From assembly GCF_000379765.1 (NCBI RefSeq), contig NZ_KB903432.1:62427-126426 (forward strand): 64,000 nt of DNA. Reading direction: 5' to 3'. Below the pieces are notes generated by a model. The model saw nothing but the letters and a program-made list of their open reading frames with translations. It was not told the origin of the DNA and made no database searches. Source of the DNA: Flexithrix dorotheae DSM 6795. Its GTDB lineage: Bacteria > Bacteroidota > Bacteroidia > Cytophagales > Flammeovirgaceae. The position numbers and the translations under genes are program-made. The stretch's first letter is position 1. Every line of letters begins with the position of its first letter. Shown here piece after piece: positions 26,811-36,467 of this stretch.

Positions 26811-28340
26811 TCAGATATCTTGTAATTGTGCTGCTTTTTTAATCATTTCTAAAAATTCGAGCTCTATATCTTTGTCTTTATTTACCAAAGGTTCAGTGAA
26901 TTCAAGCAAATCACGATAAGTCAAATTTTCTTTAAAGGAAGAATTTCTGAGTAATAGCCCGAATCCGGCAACCGAACAGGAAAATTTAAAATCTCTGGAA
27001 GCGGCTTCAAATGTTTTTGGCTGGTGAACAATATTGTGTGTTATTAAAGTGCTTTTGTCGTTATCTAATGGTTTATACCTGAATTTTATATGTCCTAATT
27101 CATTAATTCCATTTCCTGTTTTGAGAACTTTCTCCTGGTACTTCAAATCTATTCCGGAAGAATGAGTTTTATTTGCAGGAACAATCTCGTAAATAGCTGT
27201 AACAGTATGCCCGGCACCCAATTCTCCCGCATCTTTTTTATCATTTTCAAAATCTTTGTTTTGGAGTTGTCTGTTTTCATAGCCAATTAAACGGTAGGTA
27301 GAAACAAATTTTGGATTAAATTCGATTTGTATTTTTACATCTTTAGCTATGGCATACATGTTTGCCCTGAAGTCCTGGGAAAATACTTTTTTAGCCTCTC
27401 TCTGGTCATCAATGTAAAAATAGTTGCCATTCCCTGCATTACTGATCGCTTCCATTCTACCATCCTTCAAATTCCCCATTCCAAATCCACAAACAGTTAA
27501 AAAAACGCCACTTTCCCGCTTTTCTTGAATTAGCTTTAATAGGCCTTTTTCTGAAGTAATTCCCACATTAAAATCTCCATCAGAAGCCAGAATCACCCTG
27601 TTATTTCCATTAGGCATAAAGTTTTCCTTAGCCACTTTGTAAGCCAAATGAATTCCTTCCCCTCCAGCAGTTGATCCACCAGCCTCCAGTCTGTTGATGG
27701 CGTCATAAATTTCTGTTTTTTTGTGAGCAGGAGTAGAGGGAAGTACTAATCCCGCTGCCCCGGCATAAACAACCAGAGCAACTCTATCATTTTCATTAAG
27801 GTTTTCCAACAGAATATTTAATGATTTTTTGACTAATGGCAACTTATTCGACATTTCCATAGAACCGGAAACATCAATGAGGAAAACCAGATTACTAGGT
27901 TTCATTTCATCATCTTTAAGCCTTTTGCCCTGTAAGCCAATTTGTAACAATTGATTTCCCGGATTCCATGGACAATCGGCCGATTCAGTAATAATATTGA
28001 AGGGATGCTCTTCTTTTGGTTGAGGATAATTATAATCGAAATAATTAATCATTTCTTCAATTCTGACTGCATTTGCAGGAGGTAACTGTCCGCTAAAAAT
28101 AAATCTTCTGATATTCGTATAAGCTGCATTATCTACATCGATGGAAAATGTAGATAGGGGCTGATCCAGAGAATTTCTGAAAGGATGCTCCACGATGGCA
28201 TTATATTCTTCATCATTAGAGGACCAATAATCTTCTTCTTCCAGGGAAACATTTTCCATGTAATAATTACCTCCGCCATGTTGACAGGAAACCACAAGTA
28301 TTAGCCCGAAAATCAAAGAAATTATGTTTCTAATTATCAT
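26811..28340 (-). CDS. VWA-domain lipoprotein (YfbK-like)
   Basis: The protein has 509 residues. The lipobox VVSC19 marks a surface or periplasmic lipoprotein. The N-terminal ~150 residues contain LSTFSIDVDNAAYTNIRRFI and EEMINYFDYNYP, conserved in YfbK-type proteins. The VWA domain starts near residue 165 with the metal-binding FLIDVSGSMEMSNKL and continues with ASDGDFNVGI. The last ~130 residues resemble the DUF3520-type C-terminal domain. Such proteins bind partners through the MIDAS metal site, but the ligand is unknown. It is divergent from the 28556 membrane-protein gene, with 215 bases between them. Confidence 0.88.
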   Translation of the reverse strand: MIIRNIISLIFGLILVVSCQHGGGNYYMENVSLEEEDYWSSNDEEYNAIVEHPFRNSLDQPLSTFSIDVDNAAYTNIRRFIFSGQLPPANAVRIEEMINYFDYNYPQPKEEHPFNIITESADCPWNPGNQLLQIGLQGKRLKDDEMKPSNLVFLIDVSGSMEMSNKLPLVKKSLNILLENLNENDRVALVVYAGAAGLVLPSTPAHKKTEIYDAINRLEAGGSTAGGEGIHLAYKVAKENFMPNGNNRVILASDGDFNVGITSEKGLLKLIQEKRESGVFLTVCGFGMGNLKDGRMEAISNAGNGNYFYIDDQREAKKVFSQDFRANMYAIAKDVKIQIEFNPKFVSTYRLIGYENRQLQNKDFENDKKDAGELGAGHTVTAIYEIVPANKTHSSGIDLKYQEKVLKTGNGINELGHIKFRYKPLDNDKSTLITHNIVHQPKTFEAASRDFKFSCSVAGFGLLLRNSSFKENLTYRDLLEFTEPLVNKDKDIELEFLEMIKKAAQLQDI

Positions 28341-28555
28341 AGTTAAATAGGTTTTAATGATTTTAATTTACTTTCTCCAAACCTATCTTTGAGCATCCAA
28401 AATCCTTTGTAAGGCGCTTGTAAAGCATTTGTAAATAGAACTACAATTATTTTACAAGTCCGGAATGATAAAAAAATGTAATTTTAGGAAAAGGAATTTA
28501 ATCAGCTGAGGATCCCATCTATTTCCTTTCTATATTTGGTCAGCCCGATTGTTAC

Positions 28556-29467
28556 ATGAATTCAGAAGATTTAATATTTTTTTCCCGATTAAAAGATGAA
28601 ATTTCCCAAAAGCTCAGGGAAACCTTTCCGCATTATCCGGAAGACTTGAGCACATGGAAAGGGCAGGAAATTTCAAATTTTCAGGAAGATTTAATGGAGA
28701 AAGCAGGTGGAAGAATAAGTGAGAAATGGTTTTATACCCATTTGAAAGGAAATAATAATCAACTTCCCCGAATTGATATTCTTAATCTATTGTGTCAGTA
28801 TTGTGGGTATGAAGATTGGAGAGATTTTAAAGTTAGAAATCAAAAAATCAGTAAGCGTAATAGGCATGTATTTCCCTGGAAATTTGGGGTGGTAATAGGG
28901 CTAATTTTCGTGGTATCAATAGCCATTTATCTTTTCCCTTCTAAAAAGAAATATCAATTTTGTTTTGTGGATGAGTTTACCCAGGAAGCGGTTAATCCTT
29001 CTTCAGTGGAGGTGTTATTAATTCAAAATAAAGAATCGCCTTTGTGGCTTCATGCAGATGAGAACAGCTGCGTAGCAATAGAAACCAGAGAAGAGAAAAT
29101 TCAGTTCATTGTAAGGGCAAGCTATTATTTATCTGATACCATAACCAGAGTTTTTAAGGAGGATTTTCCATATGAAAAAATCAAATTGAAAACGAATGAA
29201 TATGCGCAAATGATTCATTATTTTTCTCATTCCAGGATTGAAGACTGGAAAAAAAGAAGAAAACAATTGGATGAAATCTTTGCAGATAATGCCCGAATCT
29301 ATCAGGTAATTTCCACCAGTGGTGTTGGAATTGAATTATATAACAAAGAAGAATTTATTGACAAACTGACCATGCCACTGAAAAGTCTTAAGGAAATAGA
29401 AGTGCTGGAAACAATTTATACAGGAAACCGGATTTCAGTATTAAAGTTTACTCAACTCAATGAATAA
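28556..29467 (+). CDS. Single-span membrane protein with helical N-domain, unknown
   Basis: The protein has 303 residues. Residues 1-95 form a helical cytoplasmic region (RISEKWFYTHLKG, then RIDILNLLCQYCGYEDWRDF), a pattern seen at the N-terminus of several uncharacterised Bacteroidota sensor-like proteins. One membrane span follows at about 108-128, and then an external domain of ~170 residues without a recognised fold. The topology suggests signalling between envelope and cytoplasm. Its stop overlaps the next lipoprotein gene's start by 8 bases, so the two are translationally coupled. Confidence 0.7.
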   Translation: MNSEDLIFFSRLKDEISQKLRETFPHYPEDLSTWKGQEISNFQEDLMEKAGGRISEKWFYTHLKGNNNQLPRIDILNLLCQYCGYEDWRDFKVRNQKISKRNRHVFPWKFGVVIGLIFVVSIAIYLFPSKKKYQFCFVDEFTQEAVNPSSVEVLLIQNKESPLWLHADENSCVAIETREEKIQFIVRASYYLSDTITRVFKEDFPYEKIKLKTNEYAQMIHYFSHSRIEDWKKRRKQLDEIFADNARIYQVISTSGVGIELYNKEEFIDKLTMPLKSLKEIEVLETIYTGNRISVLKFTQLNE

Positions 29468-30089
29468 ATTTTTCAATACATATTATCTGATCTTAGGGAT
29501 TTTACTGTTCTCGTGTGCTGCTAAAGATGAAGGAGACAGGAATATCTTTTTTGAGAGGAATATGAAACAGGAATTGATCAGTGAATTGGAAAGTGAATTT
29601 AATTCAGACAGGATTTCCAATAATCAAATTATGGGATTTAAGGTAAAAGGGGAACAAAAGGTAAAAGATTTTACGGATTATATTGAAATTATGTCCAATC
29701 CGGATTATCCTGAATTATTTATCAGAAAGGCAAAAGAAGAGGCCAAGCATCTCTTTAAAATAGATAGTAAATATATTTCCAATCAAAATAATTTTGAGGT
29801 TTCCATGGAGGAATTTATTGATGTACAAACATCAATAAATTTAGATGCTGCTGATATAGAGTTAGAATGGCTAAGTGAAAGTCAGGCTTTGAGTTCGGAA
29901 GGTAAATTGGGCATAATTCAGGCTGTAATCAAGACGGAAGAATTGGATAGTCCAGACCAAATTTTCACTTTTAATTTTAATATTTATGTTTTGAAAATTC
30001 CCAAGAAGTTCGGTGAGCAAATTTCAGAGGTGTGGGAAGTAAAACTTGGAAATCTGGAATTTGTAGCTCGCGAAATAATAAAGGAGTAA
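29460..30089 (+). CDS. Lipoprotein, unknown function
   Basis: The protein has 209 residues. The lipobox LLFSC (Cys at about residue 19) marks a lipoprotein. The rest is mostly charged helix and beta, with no cysteines or recognised domain. It overlaps the upstream membrane-protein gene by 8 bases and is followed 75 bases later by a large MscS channel gene in the same direction. These three genes may work as a membrane-stress unit. That is inference from gene order only. Confidence 0.7.
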   Translation: MNKFFNTYYLILGILLFSCAAKDEGDRNIFFERNMKQELISELESEFNSDRISNNQIMGFKVKGEQKVKDFTDYIEIMSNPDYPELFIRKAKEEAKHLFKIDSKYISNQNNFEVSMEEFIDVQTSINLDAADIELEWLSESQALSSEGKLGIIQAVIKTEELDSPDQIFTFNFNIYVLKIPKKFGEQISEVWEVKLGNLEFVAREIIKE

Positions 30090-30164
30090 AAACCCTCTTA
30101 AAAAACTTCACATAAAACTCACTTTTGTGTAATTTGTGACTTGATTGTACATTTTTTTAATTAA

Positions 30165-32648
30165 ATGAAAAACTACCTCTATTTATCAGCTACTATCATT
30201 TTTTTAATTCTCATCAGGGCTAATTCTGCCTTTAGTTTCCAGGAGGTTCAGCAGGATACTACCAAGGTAATCGAGGAAAATAAAAATGTAATACCTGGTT
30301 CTGCCATCACGCTTGAAGCTGCCGAAACCAGTAATTTTATCAGGAAAAGTGCTGAAAACATTAAGCAAAATAATCAGATTCCTGTTTTTGTTGTTTTGGT
30401 GGATTCTTTAAAGAGGGTGAAAAAGGAGGCACTTGATCTGGAAGCTGCTGATTCTGTTTCCAATCTATCGATAAGGGAGTTGGACAGTAAGCAAAAATCA
30501 TGGACTCTTATTGGTAGAAAAGCCACAGATGTTCAGAAAATGATTTCTTCCTATATCCAGAAACTTGAAAAGGAAAAAGAAGAATTAACTAAAGTCAAAA
30601 ACCGATGGGTGGAAACCAGGAATGCCTATGGTGAAAAAGAATTATCGGAGGCCCTTGCAGCACGGCTGGATACCACCCTTTTGGAAATTGATACCCTTGA
30701 GCAATTTGAGAACCTTAAACTGGATTCCACATTCAAATTATTGGACGAATTATCCCAGATTTCTATTGAAGTTGATAATAGAATAAACCTTTACAGGGAT
30801 GCGCTAATCGGGAACCAGGGAAAACTATTCCAAATTCAGGATGTGGGTTTTATTGAAAAATTTAGAGAACCTGAAGATTCAATTTCTTTCAGGCTTCAAA
30901 TGAAATACTATTTTAAAGATTCCAAAGCTGAATTTGAAAAGTATTACATCGTTGAAAAACAACTTTTTGAAATTCATCTTATCATTACCCTGATTTTGTT
31001 GGCTATTACCTTAACTGCCTTATTTGTACAACGAAAAAGAGCGGAAGAACCGAAAGAAAATTATTTAAGATTATTCCAGAAAATTGTAAGACGACCATTT
31101 TCTACTACAATTATCTTAAGCATTTTTGTAGCAATATTTCTATATCCCTCCCCCCCTGATTTATTGCTAAAGGCGATTGCTTTTTTATCGGTAATACCTT
31201 TGGTTGTCATTCTCCTCAAACTATTTCCAAAGAGATATTATCCCTATATTTTAACATTAGCAGGATTATACTGCCTGTTAATAATTGATGACATGACGAT
31301 TCCCGGAACCCGTGATTCAAGGATTTTATTATTTGTGATGAATGTAATTGAATTTGTGGCTCTGTCATTTTTTATTTTTAGGAAGGAAGGACAAAATGAA
31401 AAAGGAGCATATCGATTTTATATCATATTCTCAGTATATCTGCATTTCCTTTTTTCAATTGTTGGATTAATGGCCAATTACCTTGGCGCCACTCAGCTCG
31501 CCAAACTAATTACTTTTTCAATGGTGAGAATTGCCTACAACGGTTTGGCATTTTATGCAGGTGCAATTGTGGTGAGTTCGATATTCACCATTTTATTTAG
31601 AGGAGGATGGATTAAAGTTTTTAACTCCATAAAAAACAATAATGACATCATCGTTCGCAAACTGGCAAGTGTTACTAAATTGTTCTTCTTCATTTTATGG
31701 ATGCGGTCTGTGCTTAGAATTTACGGAGTGGAGACCATTTTTGTAGAAGGTTTTTTAGAGTTTTTCTATACTTCCTATGAATTTGGAACTGCAAGTATTT
31801 CTGTGGCCAATGTTTTTTCCTTTGTTTTTACCATTTGGCTTTCGGTTTTCATAACCAGAATCATCAGGGCGATTCTGGAAGATGAAATTTTAGACAGGCT
31901 CACCCTTCCGATTGGAGTACCCAACACCGTTTCTATGATGGTGCGTTATTCCCTGATTACGTTAGGGTTTTTTCTGGCAGTAGCCGCAGCAGGGATTGAA
32001 TTAACCAGTTTGAGCATCATTTTCGGAGCTTTTAGTGTGGGTATTGGCTTTGGGCTTCAGAATATATTTAATAACCTGGTTTCGGGTATTATTCTGGCAT
32101 TTGAGCGTCCTATCAAACTTGGGGACACGGTAGAAGTCGGCAACCTGATAGGAACAGTAAAAAGTATGGGTATGCGATCGAGCAATGTTCGAACTTTTGA
32201 AGGAGCGGAAGTCATTGTACCCAATGGTCAATTGATCTCAAAAGAAGTGGTCAACTGGACCCTTTCCGATCAACACAGGAGGATTGAAATTATGGTAAGA
32301 GTCTCTCATGATTCCGATCCACATGAGGTTTATGAAATTCTCCTTAAAATAATTTCCAACCATCAGTTTGTATTGCTAAACCCTAATCCAGGGGTTTATT
32401 TCCAGGAAATCACTGAAGATGCGCTGCATTTCCGTCTGCTTTTCTGGACCAGTAATTTTGGAGAGTGGATAAGAATAAGAAGTGATATTTATTTTTCCAT
32501 TTTCGATGAATTAAAAACCAGAGGAGTAAAAGTTCACTTTCCACAAAGAGAACTTTCCATCCGAACAGTGGAAACGAATGGAGTTCAGAAAATTCAAAAG
32601 CCCATGGAGGAAAAAACGGAAAAACAAAAAGAGGAAGAAAATGAATAA
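30165..32648 (+). CDS. Large mechanosensitive channel (MscS family, multi-span)
   Basis: The protein has 827 residues. A signal peptide (about 1-26) is followed by a periplasmic coiled-coil region to ~260 and then roughly ten membrane spans. The MscS core starts with the pore-lining helix SLSIIFGAFSVGIGFGLQNIFNNLVSG (about 615-640) and continues with the beta domain ERPIKLGDTVEVGNLIGTV and VPNGQLISKEVVNW. Length and layout recall the multi-span MscM/MscK-like channels that release solutes on hypo-osmotic shock. The charged tail ends in a Lys/Glu-rich stretch. It is the last gene of the 28556-32648 run. Confidence 0.92.
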   Translation: MKNYLYLSATIIFLILIRANSAFSFQEVQQDTTKVIEENKNVIPGSAITLEAAETSNFIRKSAENIKQNNQIPVFVVLVDSLKRVKKEALDLEAADSVSNLSIRELDSKQKSWTLIGRKATDVQKMISSYIQKLEKEKEELTKVKNRWVETRNAYGEKELSEALAARLDTTLLEIDTLEQFENLKLDSTFKLLDELSQISIEVDNRINLYRDALIGNQGKLFQIQDVGFIEKFREPEDSISFRLQMKYYFKDSKAEFEKYYIVEKQLFEIHLIITLILLAITLTALFVQRKRAEEPKENYLRLFQKIVRRPFSTTIILSIFVAIFLYPSPPDLLLKAIAFLSVIPLVVILLKLFPKRYYPYILTLAGLYCLLIIDDMTIPGTRDSRILLFVMNVIEFVALSFFIFRKEGQNEKGAYRFYIIFSVYLHFLFSIVGLMANYLGATQLAKLITFSMVRIAYNGLAFYAGAIVVSSIFTILFRGGWIKVFNSIKNNNDIIVRKLASVTKLFFFILWMRSVLRIYGVETIFVEGFLEFFYTSYEFGTASISVANVFSFVFTIWLSVFITRIIRAILEDEILDRLTLPIGVPNTVSMMVRYSLITLGFFLAVAAAGIELTSLSIIFGAFSVGIGFGLQNIFNNLVSGIILAFERPIKLGDTVEVGNLIGTVKSMGMRSSNVRTFEGAEVIVPNGQLISKEVVNWTLSDQHRRIEIMVRVSHDSDPHEVYEILLKIISNHQFVLLNPNPGVYFQEITEDALHFRLLFWTSNFGEWIRIRSDIYFSIFDELKTRGVKVHFPQRELSIRTVETNGVQKIQKPMEEKTEKQKEEENE

Positions 32649-32697
32649 TAAACCTGGCACAATCATGCGATTATGCCTTGTAGACCCATTTTTATTC

Positions 32698-33816
32698 CTA
32701 ATACAGATACCAAAAAGCTCTATTATGGATATCGTTGTTTAGATATTCTTTCGAGAAGTTATTAGAATAATATTCCACAGGTTTTTCCTCAAATTTTTCC
32801 TTATTCTGATTTAAATATTCAATTGTTTTTTCAAAACCCAACGGATAAAAAACCATTTCGGCATCAAATCCACACCAGGTATCGAAATCTGCTAATTTTG
32901 CTTCCATTATCAAATCTAAATCTTGGGATGATTTATTTTTACTTGCAAAATAACTAAACATTAAAAGATCTTCACACATTATATCATTTCCCGATTTTCT
33001 ATAATCTATAGCTTTTCTTAATAGAAATCTTGAAAAATTTTCATTTCTATAGTTTTTGATAAAATCAATAAATTCATTTCTCAATTTACCATCCAGCAAT
33101 AATTGCTCGAAATCATGATCACTAATTTCTCCATTATTCAGGTATGTTAATTGTAAATTTTGAATTTCTTCTGAGATGAAATTTTCTTTAATGGAAAATT
33201 TACTCTTCAATGTTGCTCCTATCTCAACAATTGATTCATTAATAACAAAAAAGTTATCTTTATCACCTTCAAGATTTTCTTTTTGCTTTTTTACAAAAGA
33301 AGTAATATCAATAATTTTCTTGATATAATCCGAGTTAAATTTTTTTAGTTTTTCTCCTTTTATTCCTATTTGAATGGCTCTTCTTTCTAATTTGTCACCA
33401 TGAGGATTATGATCCGGGTCCCATTGAATTCTTACTTCACTTTTTGCAAGTTTTTCCTTCCAGGATTCTTTGTTTGTGTATTTTTTATTTTTGAAACTTG
33501 AATACACACCTTCCTTAAGTAAATCACAAAACCCTTCTTTGGACATCTTAATGGCTAATATTCTTTCTTGATTGGGTTTAGTTGCCCATCCGGCTCGATA
33601 CATCATCCACAAGAAGTTTGGTTTAATCCATGTCATTCTGGAAAAACTATATGAGTTGCCCCCAAACTTTTGATTTGAAACTGCATAATCAGCTATTTGG
33701 TCATTAAAGGCTTGGTACACAATTATGGAATCACCTGTTTCTTGGCCGAGAATCCAATTTCCTTTTTGTGGTAACCCTCTTTCGTATCTACTGTATGGGA
33801 TTGTTTCTAAATTCAT
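32698..33816 (-). CDS. DUF4291 protein with extra C-terminal domain
   Basis: The protein has 372 residues. Residues ~1-190 match DUF4291: VYQAFNDQIADYAVSNQKF, SRMTWIKPNFLWMMYRAGWATK, IQWDPDHNPHGDKLERRAIQIG and DITSFVKKQKE. Typical DUF4291 proteins end about there. Here a further ~180 residues follow, with a helical region and a conserved-looking FDTWCGFDAEMVFYPLGFEKTIEYL. I do not recognise this second part. The fusion may couple the (uncharacterised) DUF4291 activity to a recognition domain. It is a single leftward gene with no obvious partner. Confidence 0.75.
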   Translation of the reverse strand: MNLETIPYSRYERGLPQKGNWILGQETGDSIIVYQAFNDQIADYAVSNQKFGGNSYSFSRMTWIKPNFLWMMYRAGWATKPNQERILAIKMSKEGFCDLLKEGVYSSFKNKKYTNKESWKEKLAKSEVRIQWDPDHNPHGDKLERRAIQIGIKGEKLKKFNSDYIKKIIDITSFVKKQKENLEGDKDNFFVINESIVEIGATLKSKFSIKENFISEEIQNLQLTYLNNGEISDHDFEQLLLDGKLRNEFIDFIKNYRNENFSRFLLRKAIDYRKSGNDIMCEDLLMFSYFASKNKSSQDLDLIMEAKLADFDTWCGFDAEMVFYPLGFEKTIEYLNQNKEKFEEKPVEYYSNNFSKEYLNNDIHNRAFWYLY

Positions 33817-34030
33817 TTTTATTCTTAGCTCAAAACTGGTTTAATGGTTACACTTGGAGCTAAAAATTAAATTGAAAATTTACATCAAAGTTCTTTGACT
33901 GTGTGATTTTAGCTTTAAATGTTTTTTAGAAAGTTATTTTGTAAACACTACGAAGATAGGACCTTCAGTCTTTTAATTTCAACTAAATATTAAGGCCCAT
34001 GTGGGCCTTGTACTCATGATCTTCAATAAA

Positions 34031-35053
34031 TTATCCTTCCTTTTCTTCCAATCTACCATCTGCATGTTTGGCAAACCGGCCTTGTTCCCGGGGGTGCACA
34101 TGATCGTGTTCTGGCCAGGGCCAGCCCCCAAATTGAGTTTGTTGAAAATCCATCATGGCCTGCTGAATTTCAGCCTGATAATTCATTACAAAAGGGCCAT
34201 ACTGGGCAACTGGTTCCCCTATAGGTTTGCCTTGTAATAGTAAAAGAAAACTTTCTTCTTCCCCGTTTTCAATAGTTACCTCAGCGGTGGAAACCAACTC
34301 CACACCGTGATAAGGGGCAATTGACTCTCCTTCTATTTTCAGGTTATTTCCAATATAAGAATAGACCGTGCGGTTAATGTCATTCTTACTGGCTGGAATT
34401 TTCCATTTAGCTCCATTTTCCATTTTTATGATCCAAATACCCACTTCATTTTTAGGATCAGCCGCCCAGGAATCCGGGGCAGGTTCGGGAGCTTGTAAAT
34501 CGCCAATTTTTCCGGCTATAATGTCTACGGAAATCTTTTTCCCATTTTCATCGGTAGCCTCATAAGTTGGAATCGTATCTCCCCAAAGCATGGCAAAATG
34601 GGGTTCAGCCATTTTTTTAGCCTGGGGAAGATTTAGCCAGATTTGAAATAATTCCAATGGATTACCATTTTCCTTATTCAGTAAAGGAAACATTTCTGAA
34701 TGTTGAACACCTTTCCCCGCAGTCATCCACTGCACATCCCCGTTCCCAAATCTTCCGGCTGCTCCCAGAGAATCGGAATGGTCTACTAGTCCCTTTTTCA
34801 CAATGGTAACTGTTTCAAAGCCCCGGTGAGGGTGGGCGGGAAAGCCCGGTACTTTTGTACCATGATACATTCGCCAGCCATCTTTTACCACAAAATCGTT
34901 TCCCAAATGCCTTCCTGATAATGAGGCATCAGGACCCATTTCATCATTTCCTGAAGGATAGAGATCTGCATGATGCACACAAAAAAGAAAGGGATCGCTG
35001 GTTTCCCAGGGAAAGCCAAGTGGTTTAATTTTTTTTATAGCCTTTGAACTCAT
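34031..35053 (-). CDS. Pirin-family bicupin protein
   Basis: The protein has 340 residues. The N-terminal cupin carries the pirin metal-binding segment [21 protein letters not shown] and [11 protein letters not shown]. The C-terminal half forms the second barrel, ending with [28 protein letters not shown], the usual pirin tail. Pirins bind Fe and act as quercetinases, redox sensors or transcription cofactors. The length is somewhat above the family norm (~290) because of a C-terminal extension with HEHDHVHP-like histidines. It is monocistronic. Confidence 0.93.
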   Translation of the reverse strand: MSSKAIKKIKPLGFPWETSDPFLFCVHHADLYPSGNDEMGPDASLSGRHLGNDFVVKDGWRMYHGTKVPGFPAHPHRGFETVTIVKKGLVDHSDSLGAAGRFGNGDVQWMTAGKGVQHSEMFPLLNKENGNPLELFQIWLNLPQAKKMAEPHFAMLWGDTIPTYEATDENGKKISVDIIAGKIGDLQAPEPAPDSWAADPKNEVGIWIIKMENGAKWKIPASKNDINRTVYSYIGNNLKIEGESIAPYHGVELVSTAEVTIENGEEESFLLLLQGKPIGEPVAQYGPFVMNYQAEIQQAMMDFQQTQFGGWPWPEHDHVHPREQGRFAKHADGRLEEKEG

Positions 35054-35333
35054 GGTTAATTTTGGTTAGAAAGGAGTGACTAAATTTAAAGTTAATTTAT
35101 ACAACCAAAATTGAAAGAACAAGTTCAGGGAAATTTGATTTTTCAGCAATGTTGAAAAAATAACATCCACTTTCCTGATAATTAGTGATACGATCGCCTT
35201 TCTCGAGCATGCTTCTTTCAAAGAGGAAGGTAAAGGAGAAGATCCGGCAATGAAATTGAGGATTTTGAATGGTCGAATTGTAATCAATTGAACACCTACT
35301 TATAGCCAATTGATTAAAAGCTTCTTATGTTAT

Positions 35334-35371
35334 TTTTTGGTACTTTTGACTTGACTCAAAAGTACCAAAAA
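35334..35371. repeat. Perfect 16-bp-arm palindrome (possible dispersed element)
   Basis: TTTTTGGTACTTTTGA (35334-35349), spacer CTTGAC, then the exact complement TCAAAAGTACCAAAAA (35356-35371). Similar GGTACTTTTG/CAAAAGTACC palindromes are familiar from intergenic DNA of Bacteroidota. Only one copy is in this window. It may be a REP-like dispersed element or a bidirectional terminator. Confidence 0.7.
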
Positions 35372-35606
35372 CTCAAGACTGTGGACAAATTCTTAACGCA
35401 ATTTGACCAAGGTCATTAATATTGATTAAGTTACTGATTAATAAATGCTTGCGAGTTTTTTCTTTTCATTTTGAATTAAAAATATTTTTGTCAGTTGTTT
35501 AAATCCCAAAAACCTCAGGTTAAGTAGTAATTTAAAATTAATTGTGTGTTATCTTGGCATAAAAGACTGATAGAGAGATTACTTTTTCTCGGAAATAATA
35601 GTATCT

Positions 35607-35640
35607 GGTGTGGAGCACCCGGTGTGGAGCACTGGTGCTT
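35607..35640. repeat. GGTGTGGAGCAC tandem repeat with hairpin
   Basis: GGTGTGGAGCAC occurs at 35607-35618 and 35621-35632 (14-bp period), ending in AGCAC-TG-GTGCT. It lies directly at the 3' end of the leftward membrane-protein gene and may serve as its terminator. Confidence 0.6.
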
Positions 35641-35641
35641 A

Positions 35642-36403
35642 TCAGGCTGTGGCTCCAATTTTTTGTTTTCCTTTTTTCATAGAAAATAATTGTTTGAGGG
35701 AGAAAAAATGCATGGAATAAGCGAGCGGAACCAATAACCCTGGCAGCCAGATGATGGGAAAAGTGGCTACAATCACATTGGAAGGTTCATTCATAAAATA
35801 GCGGAAAGGCAAAGGCATAGACAAGATGGCCATAGCCACAATATTAAATAAAAGTGCTAGTCCCAAAAAATTATAAATAATGGCCAGGTTAATATTCATT
35901 CGTCCATTTCCAAAACAAATGTATGCGAATATGGGCCCGGTAATTCCTGCAATTACATCCCAATTTCTGCCCTCAAAAGTCAAATGAATGGGGAATAGAT
36001 TGTCTATAAATAACATCCAAAGCAGAATTTCCACAAAAACCCGGAAGCTCTGAATATACAGGAGCCAGGCTGGAGGAACTGTTTGAAGGAATTGTGAAAA
36101 TTTTTTAGAGAATACTAAAGCTAGAATAATTGCCAGAGGAACAAAAAGATTGATAAACAGCTTTGGTGGCATAGATTCGAAATCTGAGAAAAATCCCAGC
36201 CAGGCTAAAGTTCCGGAAATTGCAGCCCACCCAATGATTATAGCTGCAGTCCTGAAAAGAATAGTTTTTCGCTTATTGCTTTCAGTTCGATCGCGAATTA
36301 AAACTTTATTCAATCCCCAAAGGACAATGGAAATGCAGGCAATAGTCAGAAAAATGAATCCTAATTGTGTGATGAAGTACATATTGCTATGGTTTTTTTC
36401 CAA
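35642..36403 (-). CDS. Polytopic membrane protein, unknown function
   Basis: The protein has 253 residues with about seven membrane segments, starting FITQLGFIFLTIACISIVLWGL and ending in a basic KKGKQK tail. No charged or motif-rich loop points to a transporter or enzyme. Families of this shape (six or seven spans, GPIFAYICFGNGRMN loop) occur widely in Bacteroidota without function. It is the second gene after the AraC regulator gene (64 bases apart, same strand), so it may be co-expressed with it. An internal Met at residue 8 is an alternative start. Confidence 0.66.
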   Translation of the reverse strand: MEKNHSNMYFITQLGFIFLTIACISIVLWGLNKVLIRDRTESNKRKTILFRTAAIIIGWAAISGTLAWLGFFSDFESMPPKLFINLFVPLAIILALVFSKKFSQFLQTVPPAWLLYIQSFRVFVEILLWMLFIDNLFPIHLTFEGRNWDVIAGITGPIFAYICFGNGRMNINLAIIYNFLGLALLFNIVAMAILSMPLPFRYFMNEPSNVIVATFPIIWLPGLLVPLAYSMHFFSLKQLFSMKKGKQKIGATA

Positions 36404-36467
36404 ATATGTGGCAATTGAAATTAAGGATTGATGACCAATATTGCTAATTTTTAAATTTGAATAACAA

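Larger units (their letters stand above)
35054..35641. other. 588-base intergenic region with palindromes and short repeats
   Basis: It holds the near-perfect 38-bp palindrome (35334-35371) and a 14-bp tandem repeat (35607-35640), both listed separately. The part 35060-35310 has short minus-strand frames with no recognisable family and could be an eroded gene. No promoter or RNA gene was identified. Confidence 0.5.

Noticed and set aside
35066-35309. Small minus-strand genes upstream of the pirin gene
   Set aside because: Two overlapping frames exist with no known family and no promoter sign. At best a pseudogene remnant, so not listed as CDS.
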